Below are positions 26,701 to 39,541 of a stretch of 64,000 bases of DNA, one piece after another (the stretch's first letter is position 1; each line of letters opens with the position of its first letter). This stretch comes from Armillaria gallica. Lineage: Eukaryota; Basidiomycota; Agaricomycetes; Agaricales; Physalacriaceae. A program made the position numbers and the translations under genes. The notes beneath the pieces are model-generated. The model saw nothing but the letters and a program-made list of their open reading frames with translations, ran no database searches and was not told the origin of the DNA. The stretch spans positions 930,001 to 994,000 of the forward strand of contig JBANDB010000006.1 in NCBI GenBank assembly GCA_037576215.1, written 5' to 3'.

Positions 26701-27347
26701 TTTCAAAGAACTCCCCAGTCTCCTCCTCCAACCCAGGCAATAGCGCTACGATGAATGACTTCATTACAGGACGCAGGCCCCCTTGCAAGGGCAGATAGTG
26801 CGTGTCATATAGATTCAGGAGAGTTGGCTTGATGATTGTTACTTATGGACGCGCTATGGAGAATTGTAGAGCATACCTTGACGGATGTCGCGGCATATTC
26901 GAAGAATGGAAAAAGACCAGACGACCAGAGTGCCAAGTCGCGCCTGAGACCTTCCGACTTGATACACCATTAATAGAGCTTTCTACCAGGCCAGGGCCGC
27001 ACTCACCCCCAACACTGCGAGGATATGAGCATAGACATCCAATGCCCGCTGATGCACCCCGGTAGGTAGAGCGGGATTCAAGCACTGCGACAGCCGTTTC
27101 GTCACAATCAGCTTGCGTGGGATCTCCTTGAACTGCATGTACGATTGGAAGGTCTGTTCGTAGTGAATACACGCCAGACAAAGGCGACACATAACCGCAC
27201 CTTGAGCAGCTGCTTCAAAAACGCGATGCAATCCGCCCATTCGTGTACATTATCGAACGAATTGAGGCATTTCTCGACCTGCTGGGTGTATTTCTTGTAC
27301 TTGGGATCCGATTCGTATGTTTGTTGGGCAGCAGCTGACGGTGTCAT
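20711..27347 (-). CDS. DOP1: DOP1/Dopey family protein
   Basis: This is a very large protein acting with Mon2 and the Neo1 flippase in endosome-to-Golgi traffic and organelle organisation. The N-terminus carries the family signature: SDPKYKKYTQQVEKCLNSF, DNVHEWADCIAFLKQLLK, then TFQSYMQFKEIPRKLIVTK and NPALPTGVHQRALDVYAHI. Further exons include LRPVMKSFIVALLPGLEEE and LLSRRLPRLTGDE. A long series of alpha-helical repeats follows, among them NPLLIQTLMDGISVPANRP and ALHAVVAPLNECICRQLQ. The last exon ends WEAIEKGLMDDMFDGR before TAA at 20711-20713. More than twenty short introns interrupt it; the coding length is near that of other fungal Dop1 proteins (about 1,800 residues, estimated). The start is the Met at 27347. 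I checked several joins but not every one. Confidence 0.88.
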
Positions 27348-27739
27348 TTAGCACCTCCGGATTAGCAAAAGTCGGCGAAGGCCTGACGCACCACGTTCAC
27401 TCGTTCTCTCAGAGATCCACGTGGAACCTTTCTTCGGTACCGTGCCTGTCAGTGCTTCTGTGGACGCCATGACAGCGAGTCAGAACGGGGCGTTGCGCCG
27501 TCGTCGTTGGGCACGGGATGCTCGACGTTGCTAAGAGCGTTGGACTTGACGGAGAAACTTGCAAAAGCAGCAAAAGTCGATTAGCGTCACACCGTGACCT
27601 CAAACTAACTGCGCTGAGACGTCATGCAGAGATAATAGTATACGGCTGTAATAAATTATATAGTGCATAGATAACAAAGTAACGATAGTCCCAGAACGAA
27701 GGAATAGTAAAATATATACGATACTATGTAACACGGCCA
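27348..27739. other. region between DOP1 start and Ies4-like gene end
   Basis: Promoter side of DOP1 and 3' flank of the next minus-strand gene. No coding or RNA feature is supported. Confidence 0.45.
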
Positions 27740-29018
27740 TCAGCTCGGCCCCATCATATCAGAATCTCCTGCTTCGGACGACGGCGGCGGTGGGAACTGC
27801 ATGCTATTCCGCATCTTTGTGAGAGTACGGGCAGGAATAGTTGGCCCCTCAGGAACAAGTGATCCTGACCGCGAAGTCCCTGTCAAAGAATGTGCTTTAT
27901 TCACTTTTCCTTTACCCTTTCCTGATGCAGAAAGCACGGCCGGTAGTTTCGGAATAGTCAAGCCTTCGCTGGCTTTGGAACCAGCGTATTCCGAATCCTT
28001 TTCGCCGACCCATGCGTGAGCAAACCAGCGGCCTCCAGCAATACCTCGTATTTCTCTGTTGGCTACCCGCCATACTCGCACTTTTTTGCCGCTCCGGTCC
28101 AGCGGCATGACAGGAGCAAACCCGGTACTGATTTTGGGAGGAGGTTGGACAGGGAATGGTTTTGTCGGAAGCGGGTATACTGGGAGAAGAAGGGTGTCGA
28201 TGTTGATTTCTTCAACGGGTGCATCACCAAGCTCTGGCTCGGGGCTATTGGCGAAATGGGTTGTTACGGGCGACGAAGCAGCAGTGCCAGTAAACCCCCC
28301 TATACTCAATTAGTGAATAGTCTGTACAAGTAATCTTATTACACACCTTCGCTTAGCACACCAGCATCGTCAGCAAGTTGAGGCAGGACATTCTTCACCC
28401 TGAACACGCCATTAGCGAAGAACATAGAATAGAGATATGAGATATGGACTTTGTTGGCTTAGTAACTTTCGGTTTCACAGGCGCCTTCTTCGCTGCAGGT
28501 TTCTTCTTCATCGCCTTGGGAGGAGCTGGCGCTGGCTCTACTGGAGGGGCGACAGTCAAGGATATATGATTTAGGTCAACTCCTTCCTCTGTATACCAGC
28601 TGTTAGACCAACTGTTTGCAGTGACACATAGGAAGAACATACCTGGCAACGAAGGGGGCGGAGGCGGCGGTACCGGCTTTTCCTGCTTCTCTTCTGAGCT
28701 CTTTTTCTCTGTCTTCTTCGCCTTTCTCTTCACCGGGGCCTTGCGTTTAGGCGTCGCTTCTACGGGGCGCGCGGGCGCCTTGGATGGTTTAGCGTTGACA
28801 TCGTCGTCGTCGTCGATGAGCTGGTCCTCTTGGTCTTCATCTTCGTCGGCTTCGTCTTCGGTGTGCGGTCGTTTCGATGGCACCGTTACAGTCGGACCCG
28901 CGTTTTTCTTGCCTACGACGAGCTTGACACGAATACCCGTACGCTGAGGCGGTGGAGGCGTAACCTCCTCTCTGAGTGTCGATATCTGGGGCGCATCCAT
29001 GTCTACATCCTCATCCAT
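27740..29018 (-). CDS. INO80 chromatin-remodelling complex subunit Ies4-like
   Basis: The protein starts MDEDVDMDAPQISTLREEV and has an N-terminal beta segment GIRVKLVVGKK. A long disordered acidic and Lys/Pro-rich region follows (QEDQLIDDDDDVNAK, KRKAPVKRKAKKTEK, PPPPPPSLPG). The conserved C-terminal block is LDRSGKKVRVWR then IRGIAGGRWFAHAW. Its arrangement (LDRSGK, aromatic, basic patch, G-G-x-W...W) resembles the Ies4 domain of fungal INO80 complexes, a small subunit tied to DNA-damage signalling. Introns lie near 28590-28640, 28400-28470 and 28290-28345. The assignment rests on the C-terminal motif only; a generic nuclear basic protein is the alternative. Confidence 0.6.
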
Positions 29019-29614
29019 GGCGATGTGCGACGTACAATAATGGCGTAGAAAAAAAAGATAGGAAAGAATACAGATAGAAACAGATTGACACGGCCACGCA
29101 CTGCACGCGTCAATGTTTGAATTCTCACGCCTGTAAATTGTCTCATGACGTAATGTGCGAAGCTGCCGAGTACAAAGCGGGGTAACGCTTCCATATTGCG
29201 ACCATCAACATCTCTTGGCTCCGTCCAAATAGCGCCTACACGCTTAACTGGAATATCGAGGTCTGAAGGCTCAATTTTCCTAATAAACGATTCAAGCAAG
29301 ACTGCAGTCTGTCTGAAAGCAGGGAATACGTGCGTCTCGCTTCGATGGGATTCAGTATGGGTGAGGTATTTCGTATTGATGGTTACCTCCTTTACTGACG
29401 CACAACCAGCTCCTTCACTAGGTAAATAAGTTACTTACTATCGTTGCTTTGCTTACGGAGCAGCTGAAGACGCGGGTATGTTGCAAGTGGAAGCAAATGG
29501 ATCTCCAATCTCAATACTCTCTCAGACGAAAACGAAACAACCGCCTTTCTCAATGGCGAGTCAACTACGGACTCGGAAGACCGTCGCACGCGGAAGGGAA
29601 AATCGAATACGGCC
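29019..29614. other. intergenic region holding an orphan exon-like open frame on the minus strand
   Basis: This lies between the Ies4-like gene and the alpha-galactosidase. On the minus strand a protein-like open frame runs about 29420 to 29127, bounded by an acceptor (tttacctag) and a donor (gtgaga). It reads VKEVTINTKYLTHTESH, then RKIEPSDLDIPVKRVGAI and MEALPRFVLGSFAHYVMRQ. No start codon precedes it without entering the alpha-galactosidase gene. It may be a relic exon. Confidence 0.35.
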
Positions 29615-31927
29615 ATGGCAATCTGGGGCATATTCGCGCTTACTATCTCAATCGCCATTGCGCTTGTTTTGTACGCTACAAGGACCCCATCCGTAAAGGA
29701 AGCAGAAGACCTGAGAGTTGGAAAACTGCCATGTGCGTTTGCTTCGCCTCCATCAGCTTTGACATACTGAATGTGTGCCTTACTAGTCATGGGATACAAC
29801 AGTGTGTCGTACCGAGTAGCGGAACTTGGAGATAGCATTGACCTTCCAACTAGCCTGGAATGCATATTGGTGCAATATCAATGAAACCCTCATCCGAGAA
29901 ACGGCTGACCTCATGGTTTCTCTTGGTCTGAGGGTAAGTCTGATTACCTCGCTATGATCCTGTACTTACCTATATGCAGGACGTAGGTTACGAGTACGTA
30001 AACCTCGACGACTGTTATTCGGAGAAGAAACGAAATGAAGATGGAGACATTATTGCCAGTGCGTGATTCTACTAAGCTCCCTACGCCTTCATCAAACGAA
30101 GTAACTTATCTTTTCAGACAAAGAGCGCTTTCCTTCTGGAATGAGGTCCTTGACTGATCATATCCATGGCCTTGGGATGTCAGTGTTTTCAATAATCTCA
30201 CTCCATTTTTAACCTACTAACAACTACCATCTAGGAAAACTGGAATTGTACGGGAAATCTTGTGTAATCTGGAAATACACTAACTTCCTTCCAGTATGGG
30301 GATTCCGGCTGGTATACGTGCCAATATTACCCAGGTTCATTCCAGAATGAAGCAAGGTGCTTTGAACTATCCATACTTGTGAATACTCACTTTACATCAA
30401 TAGAGATGCAAAGTTATTCCATGAAGATTGGGGATTCGATTTATTGAAGTGAGTCCCTTTGCCCCGACTCGATGTCCCATATTCATATATCACCTTCAGG
30501 TATGACAACTGTGCAGGTATTTCATCATCTGCCGTATTACTCCAATGGCTGAGCATTTTGTGCCAGTACCTTACGATGAAATTATTCGGGAGGGCATGAT
30601 TGGCAGTAAGCTTCTTTCTCTGTTGTTCTGTAGATTCTCGATATCATCGTCCTTTTTCTTGTCAGAGTTCACTGTAATGGCTAACGCGATCAAGGACCTA
30701 GCCAAGTCGACTGGAAAGCCGCCAATGCTCTTTTCTTTGTGTCAGTGGGGTCGTGTAAGTTCTTGTGCGTTCAATAAAGTCAGATTTATTCAATATTGAC
30801 CGCTGTAGCTTGAACCCTGGCTGTGGGCACGTAACCTAGCTCCAACCTGGAGGGTTGGTACCTTCACCCATCTCAGATCCAGTGTTTGTATTCACTCGTT
30901 TTGTAGACAACGGATGATATAGGCGCCAACTGGCCGTCCATCGCCAGTATCATTAACCAGTAGGTCTAATAATTTCGATTAGATCACGGGCTAACGTTAT
31001 CCAGAAATTCCTTCTATGCATGGGCCTCAGACTTTTATGGCCATAACGATATGGATATTGTGAGTTGCAATAGGTGCACCATTGTTATACGTGTTGACAA
31101 CGGTTTACAGCTTGAAGTTGGAAATGGCGACCTCACATATGAGGAGTCCAAGACTCATTTCACGGTCTGGAGTTTCATGAAGTCGCCTCTACTCATCGTC
31201 AGTGTCTCTTTCATCGGAGTTAACTTGCTAAGTTTCTTTTGATGTAGGGGACCCATGTTAGTTTAGTACGCTTGCTTTTCGCCTGGTCTAACATTCATCG
31301 CAGCTTGCCTCAATCTCCCAAGAAACGCTGAGCATCTTCAAGAATACCGAAGTCATCGCAATCAATCAAGACCCAGTCGTCGGTCCTGGTGTGACGCCTT
31401 TCAGATGGGGCCTTAATGTGAGCAGTTCTTCGTCATATTTTTCTTAGCTTATCTTAACACAAAAATAGCCTAATTGGACCTTCAACACAACACATCCGGC
31501 CCAGTACTGGAGTGGGGACAGTCAAAATGGAACAATTTTTATGCTGGTAGGTGGTGGATGGAACAACATTGTATGCAGCTTACATTGTTGCCAGATCAAC
31601 ACTCTAAACGATCCGGCCGACATGTTCTTCAACTTGACCGAATCCCCGTGGATACGCTCTGGGAGGCAATACACTGTACGAGTAAGTACGATACACAATA
31701 CCCCGTTGTCAGTCTTACACCGATTTGCCCAGGATCTCTGGACTCACACTGACAACGGCACCACTATCCGAAACTTTACCGCCCGTGCGGTTCCACCTCA
31801 CGGCGTTGTAGCGCTGTTGTTGAAGGACGCCGGTAACGAGCCTGAAGGATTGCACCCAAAGTGTGCTGCGATTGAACCTTGGTCGGACAACTGGTGTACC
31901 GATCAGAATGGTACTCATGTACCTTGA
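29615..31927 (+). CDS. GH27 alpha-galactosidase
   Basis: This enzyme hydrolyses terminal alpha-1,6-galactose from galacto-oligosaccharides or galactomannan and is probably secreted. The start MAIWGIFALTISIAIALVLY is a signal peptide or anchor. After introns MGYNTWNAYWCNINET opens the (beta/alpha)8 domain. Then come VNLDDCYSEKKRNEDG, FPSGMRSLTDHIHGLGMK, GIYGDSGWYTCQ and LLKYDNC (nucleophile Asp, split by an intron). CQWGRLEPWLWARNLAPTWR and SDFYGHNDMDILEVGNGDL (acid/base Asp region) follow. A C-terminal beta domain with many N-glycosylation sequons (NGTTIRNFTA) ends NGTHVP. About a dozen very short introns are present. The frame is open upstream of the chosen Met to about 29470 (acidic, TDSEDRRTRKG), so a longer cytosolic N-terminus making a type II anchor is possible. 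Confidence 0.9.
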
Positions 31928-32159
31928 GCTTGAGTAACAAAGGACGCTAGTAGTATGCATGTACGAATATTGTATAAAATGGCTGTCGCTCGCTAGTCGA
32001 ACTACGTCATACATCAAATTAATTGCCTAGTTTGTCGCCAACATGGAGCTCTAACAAACCACATCATCGATCCAAAGTGCCACGTTTGTACAATTCAGTA
32101 CTTATAATCGGCCGCGACAATCACACCTACGTGTAACCCAAGCCACTCATTACTTCAAA

Positions 32160-32463
32160 ATGGTACGTTTCTCAGCTGTCGTATTTATTTCACGGAATCC
32201 TTCATCACGGTTGCAGCCCACCGCTTTTGAAATGCGTCAACGGAACGAAAAGTTCGCCAAAGATGCGCGATCGGGCAAAAAGCCGACACATTTGTCGCGG
32301 CAGGAAAAGCTCGCAAAACGAAGCCCGGTCAATATTTGGATTTTGGGTGTCATCGTGTTTGTTGTCGTGGGCGGAGGTACGTTACCTTCCATCTGTCGCT
32401 TCCAATATACTAATAACCTTCTTCACAGTACTCTTCGAGTTGGCGAGGCTTCTATTCCTGTAA
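32160..32463 (+). CDS. YSY6: ER stress-associated protein SERP1/RAMP4 (Ysy6)
   Basis: A small tail-anchored protein of the Sec61 translocon. Spliced translation is M, then PTAFEMRQRNEKFAKD, KKPTHLSRQEKLAKRSPV and one C-terminal membrane helix, NIWILGVIVFVVVGGVLFEL, ending ARLLFL before TAA (32461-32463). The RQRNEKF-basic-TM layout and length (about 66 residues) fit the family. The first coding exon is only the ATG; the intron begins directly after it (32163-32216, gtacgt to ttgcag). The second intron is in the TM segment (after GGG). Yeast Ysy6 likewise has a short basic N-terminus and a single C-terminal helix. Confidence 0.88.
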
Positions 32464-32593
32464 CTGAACGTACACCAGAGCACACCTTTATCCTTAGTTT
32501 TTTTGGCCCGGAGCGCATTGTACATCATCATGGTTTCATCTTATATTGACTCGAGCGCATTTATCAATAATCAAAGCAAAATATACAGGCATA

Positions 32594-34458
<1,865 letters not shown>

Positions 34459-34765
34459 TTTCGACTCGAAGGCTGCAAAATAAAAGAAATCACCGGCGTT
34501 GCAGGTGGTGGCAAGAAGAAAAGACGCGACGCGTTTGAAATATTTCCCACGCTCACAAACAGCCACAAAGGAAGACGTCTACGGAGGCATAAATTTTCCT
34601 GATTTTTTGTATACAGGGACGATTCGAACAAAAGGATGTGTCTACAAACATATTCACTGTTTGCAGGTCAGACAAGGTATACTGGGCCAGGGTCAAGATA
34701 TGCGTCTTTTGTTGGCGGCTTAACAATATCTATAAGCAATCCATGGACGAACAAGGGTAACACTG

Positions 34766-35169
34766 TTATGCTGCCTTCTCCCACTTTGCAATCAGCTTCT
34801 CCAGGTCGAACCGTGGGTCTTCTGGGTCTGTGATGACTGCAAGGGCAACGACCGTCAGCACTGCGAGCGCGCCCTGCCACGACGACGAGCAAATGCACTC
34901 ACGGGAATCCGTAGCAGCAGCCTTCGCTGTCTCTTGTTTCTTCTTCCATGCCTCCTTTGCCTCTGCAATCAACCGCTCTCGCTCGTGCTCCGCATGCTGG
35001 GTTTTGTGCACATTGTGTGCTGCTTGTAGGGATCGACGGTGGTACCAGCCATAGACAACACCAGAAAAGAGAGCCGTGTATCGGGCAACCTGTAATTCAG
35101 GAATTTAGCGACGGACGAAAGGAAAAATAGGAGAATCGACAAGCGCACATTCACAGTGGGTGAAACCAT
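34766..35169 (-). CDS. ATP21: mitochondrial ATP synthase subunit e (Tim11/Atp21)
   Basis: A small inner-membrane subunit needed for ATP synthase dimerisation and cristae shape. The start is MVSPTVN, then after an intron VARYTALFSGVVYGWYHRRS, a single membrane helix with the GxxxG-like small-residue face seen in subunit e. A long amphipathic coiled coil follows (QHAEHERERLIAEAKEAWKK). A second intron comes after ATDS, and the end is FDLEKLIAKWEKAA before TAA (34766-34768). Length is near 90 residues, as expected. Confidence 0.88.
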
Positions 35170-35538
35170 GGTATTGCCTTGTTTTCTCGACCGGCCGCGC
35201 AACAGGTGAAGGCTAAAAACCTATAGCTGCAAGTGAGCGCTGCTGCCGTCCGTCAGTGGGAGAAAAGAGAAAAATACAGCTAGACTGACTGGAATTATAG
35301 AGAGCGAGTTGGAAGGTCGGTTGGCGGATGATTTCGGCAATGGCAATCCGCTGTATTAGTCAGCATTGTTCCCTGTCTTCACCGACCACCTTCCTTTTTC
35401 CACCTTTTTTCTCGCAATTGTATAGTGTGTTTGGGTTTCTCTTTTTCTGTGGGCAATCAGTATTCCTTTCATGACTTTTATTAACGGATAAATGGTTCTG
35501 AAGGATTTATATCCACAAACACTTGAAAATCTTATCCG
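35170..35538. other. divergent upstream region of ATP21 and the F-box gene
   Basis: This is the space between two divergent start codons. No clear TATA box or coding frame; the sequence becomes AT-rich (T/A tracts at 35390-35500) toward the F-box gene. Confidence 0.4.
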
Positions 35539-36932
35539 ATGCAAGTGATGTCGCCGATGCCTACTTACTGCCCCGATCTTCCTCTGATTTCTGACCAGAT
35601 GGACCTATGTGACCTACCTCAAGAAATTCTAGATGCTGTCGTGGATTTGCTGAAAGACGATAAGGATGCCTTACAAGCGTGTTCACTGACATCGCGCCGC
35701 CTTACACCTCGCACGAGGTCCACCTCTTCTACACTGTTCATTGCAGGACGAATGGGTGGAATGATGGCATGCTGGATCTTCTTCAATCCTCCCCTTCTCT
35801 CACCGCTCATATCAGAAAACTTCGTGTCTTCCCGACTTGCACATATAATTCGTCACTCGTAGCCATCATTGAACTCCTCGTAAATCCAATTCATCTGGAA
35901 GTGTTCTGCTTGGATTGGAACTCTCTACCAGAGCGTTTTGTTCAAGCACTCCGCTCCCGGTCCTACGCGTCAGTCGGCCTGTATGATACTAAATCCAGCT
36001 CTTTCTGCGTCTTGGCTCCTTTGCTTGCCAACTCCGCGTCTCTAGAAAAGCTGACGATACGCGAATTTGAGCCTACTGGCGATCTCAATCCTTCTCGCTG
36101 TCTTCACCAGCATCCATCTCCGGGACCGCCAGTTGATCACTTGGTACTCTTTGACTACGATGGTGCTCTGTATCACCTTCTGGATGGTATCAATTCGCGG
36201 CAGTGCCCCGTATCCATCCAAGAGCTCAAAAAATTAGAGATCCATCCCCGAGGCCGGGATTATTTCTCCCAATTCCAAGTCTTGTTCAAAAGAGCAACGA
36301 AGTTAGAAGAGTTGACATTCAGGCACTCTGCCAGTGGTATGTCCGTAGTTCTCTTGAACTAGACTGACTGACCGACGAGGCATAGCCCCAGTGCCCCTGG
36401 CGACAGCCTCTCCCCTCCCCATTTCGCACCTCAAGAAGCTCACAGTCAATATGCCACAATACCACTCCGGAAATACACAGCCCACCGATTGGTGGATTTC
36501 CAACTTCGAAAACACAGACGGGAATTGTCTTCTCAAAGACATCCACCTCTGTGTGCAGGCGGAACAGGACGACTATTTGCATTATGTGCAGCATAACCCC
36601 GAGCGTGAGGCGGTGTGGGATAGAACGGCTCATGCATTGTCGAATCTCGGATGCCCGCTCTTCGTTCACTCAAGGTTGAGGTTTCTATTGAACGCAGCGT
36701 AGGAGTGTTTTGGCGGCCTATTCCACCTCCGTCCGTGTGTGACTCCATGAATGACTGCATTGAAGCCAAACTTGCGATGTTAGAGAGCCAGGGTGTAACG
36801 GTGCAAGTGATCGTCAAGACACCGGGGTGGTCTCGCAGGCTCGTGAGTAGTATTTTATTTTCGTCGATTTCTGTTCACCTGAGAATGCAGGATGCCTTGT
36901 CGGGCAACATGGCAGATATCACCATCCCTTAG
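35539..36932 (+). CDS. F-box/leucine-rich-repeat protein with two apparent frame breaks
   Basis: The N-terminus has an F-box (MDLCDLPQEILDAVVDLLKD, DALQACSLTSRRLTPRTR) that would bind Skp1 in an SCF ubiquitin ligase. An irregular Leu-rich domain follows, of the kind found in large mushroom F-box families (HIRKLRVFP, SASLEKLTIREFEP, ATKLEELTFRHSAS, ISHLKKLTVNMP, MPALRSLKVEVSIE). Introns lie at about 36337-36385 and 36844-36890. The frame shifts by -1 at the GG of 35717-35718, where HLFYTVHCRTNGW continues in another frame, and again at 36649-36650. Both could be restored by one extra G. The copy is either a recent pseudogene or carries consensus errors; the substrate is unknown. Confidence 0.65.
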
Positions 36933-37427
36933 AGCGAGTTCCACTCAAATTGAAATATTTTCACATGCGTATCTCTTGTGGTCTCTTTTCACGTTATCCT
37001 CGCTTCCACAATTGTTTTTGTTGTAAAAAATGAAATCGACTATGTAAAAAAGCGACGCGTCGGAAAGTCAAAGTGATGTCCCAAGCCTAGTATCTACCTC
37101 CTTTCATGATAGCCATGAGGTACGATTGGATTATGGTCGGCCCTTCGCAGAAAGCAACCGATGACAGGGCACTGAAAAATATAACATTGAAAGGAGATAT
37201 ATACCTTGTACCATGTAATCTTTATCCTCCGTTATCATTTCCGGTGGGAATTCCAAGTATCAATGTGATAGAAGGAGCCGGCAAACGTACGCCGGGTTGG
37301 ATCGGTTAAGTGATGACGAACGTACCTCACTAAGCTCGCGCCCTTACCGCACTCCCTCTCCCCCGTCAACAAAACCTTTTAATTTTTTCCTCAATCTTTG
37401 GCCCCGGACCAAAGATACGAGCAGAGC
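36933..37427. other. intergenic region upstream of the polyprenyl-synthase-like gene
   Basis: Nothing coding is supported. A pyrimidine-rich stretch precedes the next start codon. Confidence 0.4.
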
Positions 37428-38839
37428 ATGCGACGATGGCCAGTCCGTAGAAAATTTTCGCACGCAGTCCCCAATTTTACCACATTTTGCCGGAGACACA
37501 GCGCCTTGGCCCAAAAAATCGAGCATATCCCAGTAGAACGATCCCAAATACACCCTCCACCGATAATACTCTCCAGAAGACCAGATCCATATGTTATTCT
37601 CGCTTCTGAGCTTTCCCAGCTACGTGGAAACCTCTTGACTCTCCTTGGTTCGGCTCATCCAGGTCTTAAAGACCTAGCTCAATGCTACTTTCTCGACCCG
37701 ACGAAACTTGTACGTTCACTCGTTATTCTACTCTTTGCACGCGCGACAAATGGACTGGGGGAGGGCTGGGAGGCGATGGAATGGAATGCAGCACGAGAGG
37801 CTGCGACTGGAAGGACGGAGGAGTTCGAACAGCCGTTGACGCGTGGCGACGTCCTGCATTACTGGAATCCCAGCATGCCTGATCATGCCGAATCGTTCGA
37901 CTCGATATTTCCTTTGCAAACGCCAGCGCCATTTCCACATTCCCTACAAGCCCCTTCGTCGGACCCTCCTTCCACTCGCCCGTACCTTCTACCAACACAA
38001 ATACGCGTCGCACAAATAGTCGAGATGATCCAAGTCGCCTCGATGCTGCACGACGAAGTATCCGTGACAACCTCCTCAACACAGGGCGTATTCGGCAACA
38101 AACTTGCCATTCTTGGCGGCGACTTCCTGCTCGGACGCGCCAGTGCCGCGCTCTCCCGGCTAGGCGACAGCGAGGTGGTAGAGCTTGTCGCGAGTGTTAT
38201 CTCGAACTTGGTAGAGGGCCGGGTGATAGAACTCAAGACTGAGTATCCATCGTCCCCTCTTACTCCCCGAGATGCGTGGCATACCTACTTCAAAACGACG
38301 TACCTGAAGACCGGGAGCTTATTGGCCAAGGGTGCACGTTCTGCCGTGATACTGGGTGGGTGTAGGAACGAAGTTTGGAAAGAGGTTGCGTACGCGTTTG
38401 GGCGAAATATAGGTGTTGCGCTCCAGGTAGGATATTTGTTTACAAAATTTCCATTGTTAACTATGTTTCAGTTGGTCGACGATGCTAGAGGACACGAGTC
38501 TTGTGTATCAAATAGTACGCGACCCAGGACTGCATCAAGCCCCATCTTGTTTGCATGGGAGGAACATCCTGCTCTGGGACCTCTGATTGAACGCGGGTTC
38601 AGCGAACCAGAAGACATGGCAGTGGTAAGCTACAACGCGATCTGACCTACTCTACTTCCAACTTATCACATCCCAAGGCAAACGAGCTCGTGCGCAGGTC
38701 TTGTGGCATCGACAGGACATGGGAGCTCGTCCAGGACTACGTTACTAGGGCCAGTAACCTTCTTCGATATCTGCCCGACAGCGATTCAAGACTGGCACTA
38801 GACTTATTTACACAACGTATTGCGGAACGGACGTCATGA
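37428..38839 (+). CDS. Coq1-like polyprenyl synthetase lacking both Asp-rich motifs (probable non-catalytic subunit)
   Basis: The frame starts MRRWPVRRKFSHAVPNF, a mitochondrial-type presequence, and follows the ubiquinone side-chain synthase layout: LRGNLLTLLGSAHPGLKD, LTRGDVLHYWNPSMPDH, QIVEMIQVASMLHDE, FGNKLAILGGDFLLGRAS, VASVISNLVEGRVIELK, TYLKTGSLLAKGARSAVIL, AYAFGRNIGVALQLVDD, FAWEEHPALGPLIERGF and, after a final intron, ELVRRSCGIDRT. The first DDxxD site is replaced by LHDEVSVTT, and the Arg-Arg-Gly segment that normally follows is absent. The second site reads LVDDARGHE instead of DDxxD. The KxxRP motif reads KLVRS. Catalysis is therefore unlikely. In S. pombe and mammals a partner of this kind (Dlp1/PDSS2) supports an active Coq1, so a heteromeric synthase role is the best guess. 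The alternative is a dying paralogue. Confidence 0.75.
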
Positions 38840-39541
38840 TTAGTTTTTTCACGCGTGAACTCTTTTAAATGTGTTAGGGTGATATACGGTAACAGCAGGA
38901 GAGAGAGAGAGAGAGAGAGGCAAATCCTACGAATATCGTCTGGGATGCTTGCATAGGGTATATACAATAGCAACGTATGATGTGATGTATACACGTCGGC
39001 CCGAACATTGCGGGGAGGCAAGGGGAGGTCTCACACGGGATCAGGGATAGCGGGAGGCGGCCAAAGTGCTGCATTGCAAGGTCCAACCAATGTTAATGAG
39101 CACTGACTGTGCATCAAAAGTTGCAGCACACTAGTGGTGACGAAATGAATCGTGACATGACTATTGGCATTTGGTTGAACACAATAGTTGATGTGCTAAA
39201 AACAGGCACGAAGATGAGAGTAGCTGTGGGAGGTTTGCAATGAAGGGTGCGAGATGGACAGAGGAACGTGTCGCGGCAAACCGAGATGATGTTATGAATA
39301 CGGCTGGCAATCTTCTTCCCGTCGAAGATGAATACAGAGGGAAAGTAGACCATAGTGCGTGTGGACAGGGATGAATATAAGGGTAGGCAGTGAGGCAGCA
39401 ATATGACCGGCACAGTAGGGAAAGCTACAAGTCGCGCTTTTTAGGTATTCCTACTGAACATCTGGGCATTGCTTTGATCTGAGAAGCGGTAGGCTGGATA
39501 TTTCTTGTCAATCCAAGTTTAGAGTTGATTCATGATGCACC
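38840..39541. other. intergenic region, convergent 3' ends
   Basis: Between two convergent genes. It contains a (GA)n run and otherwise nothing I can support. Confidence 0.45.
38899..38919. repeat. (GA)n microsatellite
   Basis: About ten GA units in the 3' flank of the polyprenyl-synthase-like gene. Confidence 0.9.

Noticed and set aside
38480..38560. Possible frameshift hiding an intact second DDxxD motif in the Coq1-like gene
   Set aside because: Neither alternative frame restores a DDxxD or the usual GKPGGAD segment, so the loss looks real.
38899..38919. (GA)n run as a regulatory element
   Set aside because: It lies between two convergent 3' ends; an ordinary microsatellite is sufficient.
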